The notes under the pieces were generated by a model. The model made no database searches. It was not told the DNA's origin and saw nothing but the letters and a program-made list of their open reading frames with translations. DNA of 64,000 bases from NCBI RefSeq assembly GCF_016756495.1, contig NZ_AP023243.1:2670501-2734500 (forward strand), in the 5' to 3' direction. Both the position numbers and the translations under genes were made by a program. Below are positions 17,709 to 26,022 of this stretch, in pieces. Each line of letters starts with the position of its first letter. The stretch's first letter is position 1. The stretch comes from Mesorhizobium sp. 113-3-3 (GTDB lineage: Bacteria > Pseudomonadota > Alphaproteobacteria > Rhizobiales > Rhizobiaceae).

Positions 17709-19727
17709 TCAACCAATCCCGCCCGTAACCACATAGCCGCCAGCCGTGCGCCCATCCTGCAACCGCACCACCGCCGTCACGATCGAGCCATACGAGCCGC
17801 GCCAGACGCTGTGGAAGCGCTGATGCTCGGCGGCCGGAACCAGCGCACGGCCGCTGAAACGCGCGCCGCTTCGCTGCATCGCGACGGGCTCTCCGTTGAC
17901 ATGCACCTTGATGCTGGCGTTCTCTGCCTCGACTGGCAGTTCGAGCGTGATGGCGATCTCGTCCTGATCTCCTGAGGTCCGCGTCTCGGCGGCAAGCGCA
18001 ATTGCAAACGGCTGCGCCGCGCTGCCACCAGCCTTGGCGCTCCGTTCCGTAAACACATCATCGGCCAGCTCTGGCGTCCGTGGCGGGCTGGTGCGGCGCT
18101 GGGTGGCGCGCTCGAAATCGCCGGCCATGCGCAGCAGGCTTTCGTCGTCATAGGCCTTGCCGGCGAAGGTCAGGCCGACCGGCATGCCGATATCGGCCAT
18201 CGTGCCCATCGGCACGGTGACGGTCGGGATGCCGAAGTGGCGCCAGACCAGATTGCCGTTGGCGACCCAGGTGCCGTTGCGCCAGGCGAGATCAGCCGAA
18301 GCCTGGTTGATGTCGGCGTCGGCCGGGCCGACATCGGCGGCGGCGGGCAGCACCACGGCGTCGATGCCGTGCGCGTCCAACCAATCCTCGAAATCGATGC
18401 GCCTTGTTGCCTCCAGCCCCTTCAGGCCCTCTTCAAGCGTCGGGATATCCCTGAAGGGCATGACGCCGGATTTGGCCCGCTCGACATAGTCCGCAAGGTC
18501 GAAGCCGCCTTCGTAGCGGTCGGGCAGCGTGCCCGGCGGCTGCGGGAAGATTTTCGGGCCATCGACCGAAGCGAGATCGGGCAGGGCAGGATCAGCATTG
18601 GCGCGCAGGAAATCGTCCCAGCCCCAGATGCAGAGGTCCCAGATTTCACGGTCGGCGAAGTCCGGCGGCACCAGCCCGCGCTCGACCATGCTGCGGGCGC
18701 CGGGGCGGTCGCGCTCGTAATTGGAGACGACGGGAAAATCCACCTCCACCACTTCGGCGCCAAGCCGCTTGAGATCAGCCGCCGCCTGTTCCCACAGCGC
18801 CAGCACCGAGGCCCGGGTCTCGATCGGTCTATCCGCCTCGCTGTCGCTGCCGATATACATGCGGGGCACGCCGAGACGTTTGCCTTTCAGCGATCCTGCA
18901 AGCGCGAGATCCGTATAGCGTTGCGGCCTCGTCCGAGAACTTTTCGGCAGTTCGACCCAGGGCTGCGCGCGCCAGAAATCGCCGCGCGTCTCGGGATCGT
19001 CGGCAACAATGATGTCAAGCAGCTCCAGCATGTCGGGCATGGTCCGCGTGTGCGGCACCACGACATCCATGGTCGGCACCAGCGGCCAGTTGCCACGCAC
19101 CGAGATGACGCCGCGCGACGGCGTATAGGCGACCAGCGCGTTGTTGGTAGCCGGCGCGCGGCCGGATGACCATGTCTCCTCGCCGAGCCCGAAGGCGCAG
19201 AAGCTGGCGGCCGTTGCTGTGCCCGAGCCATTGGACGAGCCCGAGGCGAAGGCGGCGGTCAGGTAGTCGGCATTGTAGGGGCTTTCGGCGCGGCCATAGA
19301 CGCCGCGCTGCATGCCGCCATTGGCCATGGGCGGCATGTTGGTGAGACCGATCAGCACCGCGCCGCCGGCGCGCAGCCGGGCGATGGTGAAGGCGTCCTC
19401 ATTGGCGACGAGATGCTCGAAAGCCGGAGAGCCGGCGGCGACCGTCAGGCCTTTGACCTTGTAGCTGTCCTTGGCGGTGTAGGGGATGCCGTCTAGGGGC
19501 CCGAGCACAGCGCCATCGCGGCGGCGTCGGTCGGAAGCCGCGGCCTCCTCGAACATATCAGGATTGAGCACCGGGACAGCGTTGAGGCTGATGCCGTGCC
19601 GGTCGAAATGAGCGATGCGCCTGAGATACGCCGCGACCAGTTCGACGCTGGTGACGGTGCCTTCATCGAGCGCGCGGCGCAGTTGGTCGATCGTCGCTTC
19701 GACGAGATGAAGGCTGGCATCGGTCAT
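17709..19727 (-). CDS. Amidase-signature family hydrolase with a C-terminal extension
   Basis: A 672-residue amidase. The Ser-Ser-Lys machinery is visible: the Lys in YTAKDSYKVKG and the signature serines in the stretch ASGSSNGSGTATAASF. The family domain covers about residues 1-520. The remaining 110 or so residues (from TRTSGDQDEIAITLEL) look like an added beta-rich domain not present in most amidases. The ATG at 19727 is preferred over an upstream in-frame ATG at 19793 because family similarity begins there. Some members hydrolyse amide bonds of small molecules or mandelamide-like substrates. The substrate is unknown. Confidence 0.87.
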   Translation of the reverse strand: MTDASLHLVEATIDQLRRALDEGTVTSVELVAAYLRRIAHFDRHGISLNAVPVLNPDMFEEAAASDRRRRDGAVLGPLDGIPYTAKDSYKVKGLTVAAGSPAFEHLVANEDAFTIARLRAGGAVLIGLTNMPPMANGGMQRGVYGRAESPYNADYLTAAFASGSSNGSGTATAASFCAFGLGEETWSSGRAPATNNALVAYTPSRGVISVRGNWPLVPTMDVVVPHTRTMPDMLELLDIIVADDPETRGDFWRAQPWVELPKSSRTRPQRYTDLALAGSLKGKRLGVPRMYIGSDSEADRPIETRASVLALWEQAAADLKRLGAEVVEVDFPVVSNYERDRPGARSMVERGLVPPDFADREIWDLCIWGWDDFLRANADPALPDLASVDGPKIFPQPPGTLPDRYEGGFDLADYVERAKSGVMPFRDIPTLEEGLKGLEATRRIDFEDWLDAHGIDAVVLPAAADVGPADADINQASADLAWRNGTWVANGNLVWRHFGIPTVTVPMGTMADIGMPVGLTFAGKAYDDESLLRMAGDFERATQRRTSPPRTPELADDVFTERSAKAGGSAAQPFAIALAAETRTSGDQDEIAITLELPVEAENASIKVHVNGEPVAMQRSGARFSGRALVPAAEHQRFHSVWRGSYGSIVTAVVRLQDGRTAGGYVVTGGIG

Positions 19728-19889
19728 CACTGGTTCCAGGCTGTTGTCTGCGCACCATGGATGAGGGAGGCCGCCGGCTTCGGCAAGAGCCAATCGGCGC
19801 GAAGCTTTTCGTCACGAGCCGGCGGCAAAAAACTTCAATCTTCATGCAACCTCCGATGGGCGCGTGCGTTATAGGGAGCCCGGGGGACG

Positions 19890-20119
19890 GTGAGGGTTGC
19901 ATTGGACCGTTTTGAGATCCTGAACGAGCCGACAGGCACGTATTCCATTTCGACAGATCCACGGAGTTGCTGGCAACGGTTGGCGGCAGGGCATTGATCG
20001 GGCTCAGCCGGCACGAAGTGCCGTTGGCCCTGCTTGCCGCCATGGAAGCTGACGGCAACCTATGGACGTTGCCGTCGCTGTCGTCGCTGAGCAACGGTCT
20101 GACAAATAATGGAGATTAG
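19890..20119 (+). pseudogene. Possible small frameshifted gene in a 497-base intergenic stretch
   Basis: Between the amidase and the small gene at 20225 two short frames join end to end. One starting at GTG 19890 encodes VALDRFEILNEPTGTYSI. A second, entered near 19940, encodes FHFDRSTELLATVGGRAL and continues LIGLSRHEVPLALLAAME to a TAG at 20119. Both have protein-like composition and together would give about 75 residues. I do not recognise a family. It may be a decayed gene, a sequencing slip, or chance. The rest of the stretch holds nothing I can support. Confidence 0.3.
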
Positions 20120-20224
20120 ACACACCAAAACGGCTTGCAAGCGCAAGCTAAAGCTCGCAGAAGTTGCGCAAAAAGCATACCTTTGGGGAAAACTTATAAC
20201 GTCATCCAGCATGAAAGGGGAATC

Positions 20225-20425
20225 ATGCCTGACCAGAACGCCTTGATCCGCGCGGCCATCGGACGGCTGCTTTCCGAGAAAACCGGTGTCGCGGTCATTT
20301 CCATGAAAGAGAGTATTGCGGAACTGCCGGACATAACCGGCGCGGCGCTGACCATCGAAACCCTGCAGGACATGCTGCTGGAAATGGCCGAGGTGCGCGG
20401 CATGATGGTCGTGCTCGACGTTTAG
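20225..20425 (+). CDS. Conserved-looking small protein of unknown function
   Basis: A 66-residue acidic, helix-rich protein: MPDQNALIRAAIGRLLSEK, then VAVISMKESIAELPDITG and a C-terminal LQDMLLEMAEVRGMMVVLDV. The ATG at 20225 has AAAGGGG 6 bases upstream. No signal peptide, membrane segment or Cys. I do not recognise the family. It stands alone between an empty region and a repeat element. Confidence 0.55.
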   Translation: MPDQNALIRAAIGRLLSEKTGVAVISMKESIAELPDITGAALTIETLQDMLLEMAEVRGMMVVLDV

Positions 20426-20426
20426 A

Positions 20427-20555
20427 GCAATTCCAGGAAAAGTGTAAGCGGTTTTCCGTCTGGAATTGCGTCAAAAACAAAGAGTTAGAGCAATTCACCG
20501 TTTCACGGCGAACTGCCCCAACGCTTGGTCCAGACGCAATTCCCCAGGGAAAGCG
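20427..20555. repeat. RIME-like rhizobial intergenic palindromic repeat
   Basis: The left part (20427-20469) is an imperfect hairpin with arms GCAATTCCAGGAAAA and TTTTCCGTCTGGAATTGC. A second AGAGCAATTC and CGCAATTCCC pair follows up to the end of phnM. The arrangement and the core GAGCAATTCCAGGAAAA resemble Rhizobium-specific intergenic mosaic elements as I know them. The assignment is from memory of the motif, not from a search. The element abuts the phnM stop codon at 20556. Confidence 0.6.
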
Positions 20556-21782
20556 CTACGCGGTTTCCCGGGAGGCGGCCGGTAGCCGTGCTCCCATGGC
20601 GGGGACAAGGCGTTCCGCCTTGCCCGCCAGGTCAAGCGTGCCATCGCCGTAAATCATGCGGCCGGCGCGGAAGGTGGCGCGGACGCGTGGCACGGGATGA
20701 CGGTCCGCCACCACGAGATCGGCCAGAAGGCCGGGCGCGATGGCGCCGCGATCGGCGAGCCCCAGGGCGTTGGCCGGGTTGGCGCTCGTCAGCGCGGCCG
20801 CGGCGGCGAGGCCATCGCCACGCAGTTCCGAAAGGCCAAGCACGGCCGGCAGGATGGAGGCCGGGTGATAGTCGCTGGCCAGCATGTCGAGCAGCCCGGC
20901 CTGATAAGCCTGCCGGGCGGAAAGATTGCCGGAGTAGGACTCGCCGCGCAGCGCGTTGGGCGCGCCCATGGCGGTGTGCATGCCGAGCCTGCGGGCTTCC
21001 CGCGCCGCTTCCAGGGTGACCGGGAATTCCGAGAGCGCGGCACCCAGGCCGTGGACCAGTTCCACCTTTTCCAGCGTGTCGTCGTCATGCGAGGCGAGCG
21101 CGATGCCGGCAGCCTCGGCACGCGCCGACAGGTCCTGCAGCGCGTTCAGCACATCGCCCTGGCCGTTGCGGCCCGCCATGCGCTTGCCGACGACCTCGGA
21201 CGCCTCGGCAACCGACATGCCGCGCTCCTTGGCGATGCGGGCGATGTAGAGCTCGACATCGCGGTACTGTCCCTGTCCGGGCGTGTGGTCCATCAGCGAG
21301 ATCAAATGCAGCCTGCCGGCGTCCATCAGCTTCTGCAGCGCGGGAATAGCCGGGGCGAAGGTCACCTCGAAGCGCGCATGGATGCGGTGATCGACCAGCA
21401 AATGGTCCTTCATCCCGGCAATGGTGTCGATGATCTCTATCGTATGGCCTTCGGAGCGCAGCACGCCGCTGGTGACGCTGGCGCCGATGAAGGAAAGCGC
21501 GGCATAGGCCGTGGTGATGCCGCAGGAAGCGAGCTTCTTGTCGAGCTCGGCAATGCCGATCCGCATCGGCACGTGGACGCCGATGCGCGGCTCGACTTCC
21601 CTCTCCACCATGTCGCCATGCATGTCGATGAAGCCGGGCAGCAGCAGGCGGCCGCCACCCTCGATATCGGCATGCTCGACAGGCCTGTCGCGGATCTCGG
21701 CGATCAGGCCGTCCTCGATCCTGACGGCGCCGTTCGGGATGACGCGGTCGCGCAGGACGATTTCGAATTCACTCAGCCACAT
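20556..21782 (-). CDS. phnM: PhnM-like alpha-D-ribose 1-methylphosphonate 5-triphosphate diphosphatase
   Basis: A 408-residue amidohydrolase-superfamily protein. PhnM removes pyrophosphate from the ribose 1-methylphosphonate 5-triphosphate intermediate of the C-P lyase pathway. The metal motif is LPGFIDMHGDMVERE (D-x-H-x-D). Other PhnM features are AELDKKLASCGITTAYAALSF, LISLMDHTPGQGQY and the C-terminal SDYHPASILPAV. The start at 21782 gives the usual PhnM N-terminus; upstream in-frame codons have no family similarity. No phnG-J, K or N is nearby, so here it is separated from the pathway, apart from a possible phnL remnant directly upstream. Confidence 0.88.
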   Translation of the reverse strand: MWLSEFEIVLRDRVIPNGAVRIEDGLIAEIRDRPVEHADIEGGGRLLLPGFIDMHGDMVEREVEPRIGVHVPMRIGIAELDKKLASCGITTAYAALSFIGASVTSGVLRSEGHTIEIIDTIAGMKDHLLVDHRIHARFEVTFAPAIPALQKLMDAGRLHLISLMDHTPGQGQYRDVELYIARIAKERGMSVAEASEVVGKRMAGRNGQGDVLNALQDLSARAEAAGIALASHDDDTLEKVELVHGLGAALSEFPVTLEAAREARRLGMHTAMGAPNALRGESYSGNLSARQAYQAGLLDMLASDYHPASILPAVLGLSELRGDGLAAAAALTSANPANALGLADRGAIAPGLLADLVVADRHPVPRVRATFRAGRMIYGDGTLDLAGKAERLVPAMGARLPAASRETA

Positions 21783-21783
21783 G

Positions 21784-21909
21784 TCATGTCTCTCGCAAGG
21801 CAGCGATTTCAAGGTGGATTTCGCGGGCGACAAGGTCGGCGACATCGTTGGGGCGATGGAAGACGCCGATCATGGCGATGATGCGCCGGCTTGCCGGCGT
21901 CTCGATCAC
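21784..21909 (-). pseudogene. Probable remnant of phnL (C-terminal end), upstream of phnM
   Basis: A 41-residue frame starting at GTG 21909, with GGAGAG just upstream, ends one base before the phnM start (TGA-C-ATG). It encodes ASRRIIAMIGVFHRPNDVAD followed by LVAREIHLEIAALRET. The IIGIFHD-like segment followed by VADRE is what I know from the C-terminus of PhnL ATPases. phnL lies immediately upstream of phnM in phosphonate operons, so position supports this. All nucleotide-binding motifs are absent. It could instead be a small intact gene; the PhnL reading is inference. Confidence 0.45.
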
Positions 21910-22007
21910 GATCTCTCCAGGAGATGTTTTCTAGTTCACCCGAATGCCGGTTTCCATTTGATTTTTATGACATTTTCATGAAAGCCGGCCTTGCCGGCGC
22001 GCCTGCC

Positions 22008-22820
22008 TCAGCTGGTACGGGATCGTTCCAGCAGCCATTCGGCGGTTTGCTGGCTGGCCTGTTCGGCGGCAAGCTCAGGGATCAACCCCTGCAGCAGGCC
22101 GTGCAGGAAGATCCCGGTGAAACAGTCGCCGGCGCCGATCGTGTCGGGCACGCGAACCTGCTTCAGCGGCGTGACATGCTTGAGCGCCTTGCCGTCATAG
22201 AGCGAGATCGGGCGCATTCCATCGGTCAGCACCAGCGTCCTTAGGCGCGGCCCGGCAATCGCCGATGCCCGCTCCCAGACGTGGTGCGTCTCCTCGCCGG
22301 GAAAATCGGCGCGCGATCCGATGACGATGTCGGCCGGGCGCGGCGAGGCGTCGCGCAGCGGAAACTGCGAGACGACAAGCGGGATCGTCCGCAGCGAGGC
22401 GACCAGACCGGCGTCGAGCACCAGGGCGTTGAGATAGGCGGCGTCGCCGCTGACAGGCTCCGGTGCGGTAAAGGGAGGGCGCAACTGGCCGCCGGTGTTC
22501 AAAATGGTGCGCTCGCCATTCGGCTCGAGCAGGATTTCGGTGAACCGGGTTTCGCCGGGCCACAGCGTGACATAGCCGGTATCGATGCCCGCCGCCTGCA
22601 ATGTTGCAAGTGCTGCCCGGCCATGGCCGTCGTCCATCAGGTTGCTGATCAGCCGGACGTCGTTGCCGAGCTTCGCCAGCTGGGTGCCGGTGTGGAAGCC
22701 GCCGCCGCCGAGCCTGACGCGGCGGCCGGAATAGACGATGCGTGCGCCCGAGGCGAGGGGCGAGGACAGCGACCAGACCTGGTCGTGATTGACATGGCCG
22801 ACAACGATGACTGTGCTCAT
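22008..22820 (-). CDS. PfkB-family carbohydrate kinase
   Basis: A 270-residue ribokinase/PfkB-family kinase. The N-terminal MSTVIVVGHVNHDQVWSL, the first signature RLGGGGFHTGTQLAKLGNDV and the second signature DTIGAGDCFTGIFLHGLL with the catalytic Asp are all present. It starts with an ATG overlapping the TGA of a permease remnant upstream, the way genes of one sugar-use operon usually join. It lies upstream of the phnL remnant and phnM on the same strand. The sugar is not known; ribose or a related pentose is only a guess. Confidence 0.87.
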   Translation of the reverse strand: MSTVIVVGHVNHDQVWSLSSPLASGARIVYSGRRVRLGGGGFHTGTQLAKLGNDVRLISNLMDDGHGRAALATLQAAGIDTGYVTLWPGETRFTEILLEPNGERTILNTGGQLRPPFTAPEPVSGDAAYLNALVLDAGLVASLRTIPLVVSQFPLRDASPRPADIVIGSRADFPGEETHHVWERASAIAGPRLRTLVLTDGMRPISLYDGKALKHVTPLKQVRVPDTIGAGDCFTGIFLHGLLQGLIPELAAEQASQQTAEWLLERSRTS

Positions 22821-22987
22821 GACCTCTGCTTTCGCGCCAGCGCGCCGACGATGAGGCGCTGCGCGAGCTGGCATAGCACCAGGACCGGCACCACGGACAG
22901 CAGGCTAATCGCCATGGAGGGTGGCGAGTGGGAAGGATTGAACGTCGAATTATCCGTCCAGAATGAAATCGGCGCAGCGGTCGGCGA
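22817..22987 (-). pseudogene. Remnant of a MalG-type sugar ABC permease (C-terminal end)
   Basis: The minus strand is open for 56 residues before the kinase. The last part, SMAISLLSVVPVLVLCQLAQ then RLIVGALARK, matches the final membrane helix and tail of carbohydrate ABC permeases of the MalG class, which end LSVIPVLVLFLLAQRxxVxGI. The frame is closed by a TGA at 22988-22990, and no earlier permease sequence follows upstream before the TetR gene. The stop overlaps the kinase start by four bases. It appears to be what is left after a deletion removed the transporter genes. Confidence 0.6.
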
Positions 22988-23067
22988 TCATGATTACCGG
23001 GGCGTTGCGTGCTCAATCCGCCTGAACACGCCCTTCGCGTAACCAACTTGGCTGATGGCGCGCCGCG

Positions 23068-23634
23068 TTAGCGTTGCCGCATCAGCGTCCGCGCGGCATC
23101 TTTCCCCGCCGCGAGGATGCGGTCCGACAGGTCCGTCCCTTGGACGGCGCGGGCCAGTTGCAGCGTGCCGATGAGCGTCGCAAAGACAGCCAGCGCCGTG
23201 CCTTCCGGATCCTTGACCTGTGGAACTGCTGCGGCCAGCTGCCGCGCCAGGGTCAGCAAGCGCTCGGTGTAGACCGCGCGTGTTTCCGGCGGCTGACGCG
23301 CCAACTCCGGCAACAGCGCGGCGGACGCGCAGCCTTGCCCCGGATTGTCCCGGTGCTCAGCCGACAGATACGCTTCCATGGCCACCTCGGGGCCACCCGA
23401 GGCCAGTGCGTCCGCCAATTGCCGCGCCTGAAGCTCCATGGCCGCCGCCACGCTTTCACGCACCAGCTCCGCCTTGGACTGGAAATGCGGGTAGAAGGCG
23501 CCGTTGGTCAGCCCGGCGTCGCTCATGATGGTCGCCAGTCCGGAGGCGGCGATGCCGTCACCCCGGAAGCGGTCGGCCGCGACTTCCATGATCCGTCCGC
23601 GCGAGGCGTCCTTCCGGCCCTTTTCGTAGCGCAT
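23068..23634 (-). CDS. TetR/AcrR-family transcriptional regulator
   Basis: A 188-residue regulator. The N-terminal helix-turn-helix region covers residues 10-55 (ASRGRIMEVAADRFRGDGIA and SGLATIMSDAGLTNGAFYPHFQSK). The C-terminal ligand domain contains GQGCASAALLPELARQPPET, typical of one TetR subgroup next to oxidoreductases. It is divergent from the SDR gene at 23738, and the intergenic region carries a tandem repeat likely to be its operator. It probably represses itself and the SDR and quinone-oxidoreductase-like pair. Confidence 0.92.
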   Translation of the reverse strand: MRYEKGRKDASRGRIMEVAADRFRGDGIAASGLATIMSDAGLTNGAFYPHFQSKAELVRESVAAAMELQARQLADALASGGPEVAMEAYLSAEHRDNPGQGCASAALLPELARQPPETRAVYTERLLTLARQLAAAVPQVKDPEGTALAVFATLIGTLQLARAVQGTDLSDRILAAGKDAARTLMRQR

Positions 23635-23659
23635 GGCTGCTATTCCCTTTAGCTATTGC

Positions 23660-23692
23660 ATTATGTTCGTAATTTGATATTATGAGTGTAAT
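23660..23692. promoter_or_regulatory. Tandem operator candidate for the TetR regulator
   Basis: Two copies of ATTATGNNNGTAAT (23660-23673 and 23679-23692) are separated by TTGAT, giving a 19-base period. They fill the short AT-rich region between the divergent regulator and SDR genes. Each copy is itself a partial inverted repeat (ATTA and TAAT arms). Binding by the adjacent TetR protein is inferred. Confidence 0.6.
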
Positions 23693-23737
23693 TCAATCAA
23701 TGAGAAAAAGCTAGCCCTCGCGGCTTTGGAGCGTGAC

Positions 23738-24550
23738 ATGGCAATGAATTCCGCAAAGACAGCGATTGTAACCGGAGCCTCCGGGGGCATCGGCCGCGCC
23801 AGTGCCGAGGCGCTGGTGCGGGCAGGGTTTACTGTCTTCGGTACGAGCCGTAAGGCCAGCAACGGGCCGGACGGGGTGACCATGCTGGCTTGCGACGTGA
23901 CCGACGGTGAGGCCGTCGCTGCATTGGTCACGACAGTGCTCTCGAAGACCGGCCGGATCGACGTGCTTGTCAACAATGCTGGCATCGGCATGCTTGGCGG
24001 CGCCGAGGAGTTCTCGATCGAACAGGTGCAGGCCCTGTTCGACGTCAATCTGTTCGGCGTCATCCGCATGACCAATGCGGTGTTGCCGTCGATGCGGCAG
24101 CGCGGCGAAGGGCGCATCATCAACATCGGCTCGATTCTGGGATTGGTACCCGCGCCATACTCAGCGCACTACTCGGCCGTCAAGCACGCGCTCGAGGGCT
24201 ATTCGGAATCGCTTGATCACGAGGTGCGTGCCTTCAATGTTCGCGTCTCGGTCATCGAGCCGGCATTCGTGCGTACCGTCTTTGACCAGAACGGCATCGA
24301 GCCGGATTCTCTCTTGAGGGAATACGACCGGGCGCGAGCCGGGTTCAAGGCGCTGCTTGCCGATGTGATGCCCAAAGCCGATCTGCCGGAAGTGGTGGCG
24401 GAGGTGGTCGTCAGGGCCGCGACAGATGTCCGTCCGCGACGGCGCTACACCGCCGGCAAGGCGGCGCGGCAGGTCAGTCTCTTGCGCCGCTTCGCGCCCG
24501 CCGAGATGTTCGACAAGACCTTGCGCAAGCAGTTCCGCCTGCCGGTTTGA
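23738..24550 (+). CDS. Short-chain dehydrogenase/reductase
   Basis: A 270-residue classical SDR. The cofactor motif is TGASGGIGRAS, the structural motif NNAGIG, and the catalytic residues are the Ser in NIGSILGLV and YSAVK in APYSAHYSAVKHAL. The ATG at 23738 follows GGAG; a TTG at 23726 is a less likely start. The sequence ELDHEVRAFNVRVSVIEP is normal for the family. It is divergent from the TetR gene and upstream of the MDR gene at 24608, so a small regulated detoxification or redox unit is likely. Substrate unknown. Confidence 0.9.
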   Translation: MAMNSAKTAIVTGASGGIGRASAEALVRAGFTVFGTSRKASNGPDGVTMLACDVTDGEAVAALVTTVLSKTGRIDVLVNNAGIGMLGGAEEFSIEQVQALFDVNLFGVIRMTNAVLPSMRQRGEGRIINIGSILGLVPAPYSAHYSAVKHALEGYSESLDHEVRAFNVRVSVIEPAFVRTVFDQNGIEPDSLLREYDRARAGFKALLADVMPKADLPEVVAEVVVRAATDVRPRRRYTAGKAARQVSLLRRFAPAEMFDKTLRKQFRLPV

Positions 24551-24607
24551 ACGACGGCGAGGCGTGCCCGTGCGACACCCCATAATCAGTTTCAGAAAGT
24601 CACTGCC

Positions 24608-25609
24608 ATGAAGGCATTCGTCGTCGACAAATACAGCAAGAAGGGCGTTCTGCGGTTGGCCGAGATGCCGGAACCGGAAGTCGGGGACAGCGACGTCCTG
24701 GTCGAGATTCATGCCGCTGGGGTGAACCTGATCGATTCCAAGGTCAAAACCGGAGAGTTCAAGCTCATCCTGCCCTATCGCCGGCCTTTCATCCTCGGCC
24801 ACGACGTGGCCGGCAAGGTCATCCGCGTGGGCTCGAAAGTCCGCAGGTTCAAACCCGGCGACGAAGTTTATGCGCGGCCGCGCGATGGACGCATCGGGGC
24901 GTTCGCCGAATTCATCGCCATGGACGAAGCCGACGTCGCGCTGAAGCCCAAAAATCTCAGCATGGAGGAGGCGGCCTCGATCCCGCTTGTCGGCTTGACC
25001 GCCTGGCAGGCGCTCATCGAAAGGGCGGGCCTGAAGAAGGGGCAGAAGGTCTTCATCCAGGCCGGCTCCGGCGGCGTCGGCACATTCGCCATCCAACTGG
25101 CAAAGCAGCTCGGCGCGCTTGTGGCGACAACGGCGAGCGCCGGGAGTGCCGATCTAGTTAAAAGTCTCGGCGCCGATGTCGTGGTCGACTACAGGAAAGA
25201 CGATTTCGAGAAAGTCCTGTCTGGCTATGACGTCGTCCTGAACAGCCAGGATGCCAAGACGCTTGAGAAATCGCTCAACGTGCTCAAGCCGGGCGGCAAG
25301 CTCATCTCCATCTCCGGCCCGCCGGATCCCGAATTCGCCAGGGAGAAGCGACTGAACCCGGTGCTGAGGCTGGTGCTGCGCCTGTTGAGCCGGGCTATCC
25401 GGTCCAGAGCCAGGCGCCATGGCGTGAGCTTCTCGTTCCTGTTCATGTGGGCGCAAGGTGACCAGCTGGGCAAGATCAGCGCGCTCGTCGAATCCGGAGC
25501 GATCCGCCCGGTTGTCGACCGGATATTTCCGTTCGAAGCGACCAACGAGGCTCTGGCCTATGTCGAAACAGGACGCGCCAAGGGCAAGGTCGTCATCAAG
25601 GTCAGGTAG
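24608..25609 (+). CDS. NADP-dependent MDR-superfamily oxidoreductase (quinone oxidoreductase-like, zinc-free)
   Basis: A 333-residue medium-chain dehydrogenase/reductase. GAGVNLIDSKVKTGEF and FILGHDVAGKVIRVGSKVRRF are the N-terminal quinone-oxidoreductase motifs, and the nucleotide-binding motif is GSGGVGTFAIQLAKQLGA. The structural and catalytic zinc Cys clusters are missing, as in zeta-crystallin-like enzymes. It starts 57 bases after the SDR gene and is probably in the same transcript under the TetR regulator. Confidence 0.9.
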   Translation: MKAFVVDKYSKKGVLRLAEMPEPEVGDSDVLVEIHAAGVNLIDSKVKTGEFKLILPYRRPFILGHDVAGKVIRVGSKVRRFKPGDEVYARPRDGRIGAFAEFIAMDEADVALKPKNLSMEEAASIPLVGLTAWQALIERAGLKKGQKVFIQAGSGGVGTFAIQLAKQLGALVATTASAGSADLVKSLGADVVVDYRKDDFEKVLSGYDVVLNSQDAKTLEKSLNVLKPGGKLISISGPPDPEFAREKRLNPVLRLVLRLLSRAIRSRARRHGVSFSFLFMWAQGDQLGKISALVESGAIRPVVDRIFPFEATNEALAYVETGRAKGKVVIKVR

Positions 25610-25732
25610 GCTGTCTTGTCGGACGCAAGACCATCTCGCTTGACGCCCGCTCGTGGCTCTGCATGGCGGCATCGGCCAACGGTCTCGACACGCTCAGGCG
25701 CAAGGGAGCCGGCATCACCGGCAGCCTCGACA

Positions 25733-25934
25733 CTACTCCGAAAAGCTCACACTCACGCCGCGCTGACGAAAATAGGCCTGCATCAACTTACGGCCCGAGC
25801 GGTTGCTCTGCGCCAACTTGGTTGGATCGAACACCGCCTGTTTCAGCCCCTCTCGTGCCAGCGATCTCGGCATTGTCCGCGCGGAGCGAGGCATAGATGT
25901 TCTCGGTCGCCTCGGCCACGGTCAGTTCGCTCAC
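25733..25934 (-). pseudogene. Small gene interrupted by a single-base frameshift
   Basis: On the minus strand a GTG at 25934, with AAAGGA 8 bases before it, opens MSELTVAEATENIYASLRAD followed by NAEI. A shift of one base then continues LAREGLKQAVFDPTKLAQSN, RSGRKLMQAYFRQRGVSVSF to a TAG at 25733. The two parts together would give an intact protein of about 67 residues with protein-like composition throughout. The length, 202 bases, is not a multiple of three, as expected for one extra base. I do not recognise the family. A sequencing error would look the same. Confidence 0.5.
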
Positions 25935-26022
25935 GGGTGTCGTCCTTTGGTTGGTTGATCGGGCGGCGGCTTAGCACAGATTCGCGGCTGCGCGATACCG
26001 ATGGGGCGGCAGTGTGCTGAGC

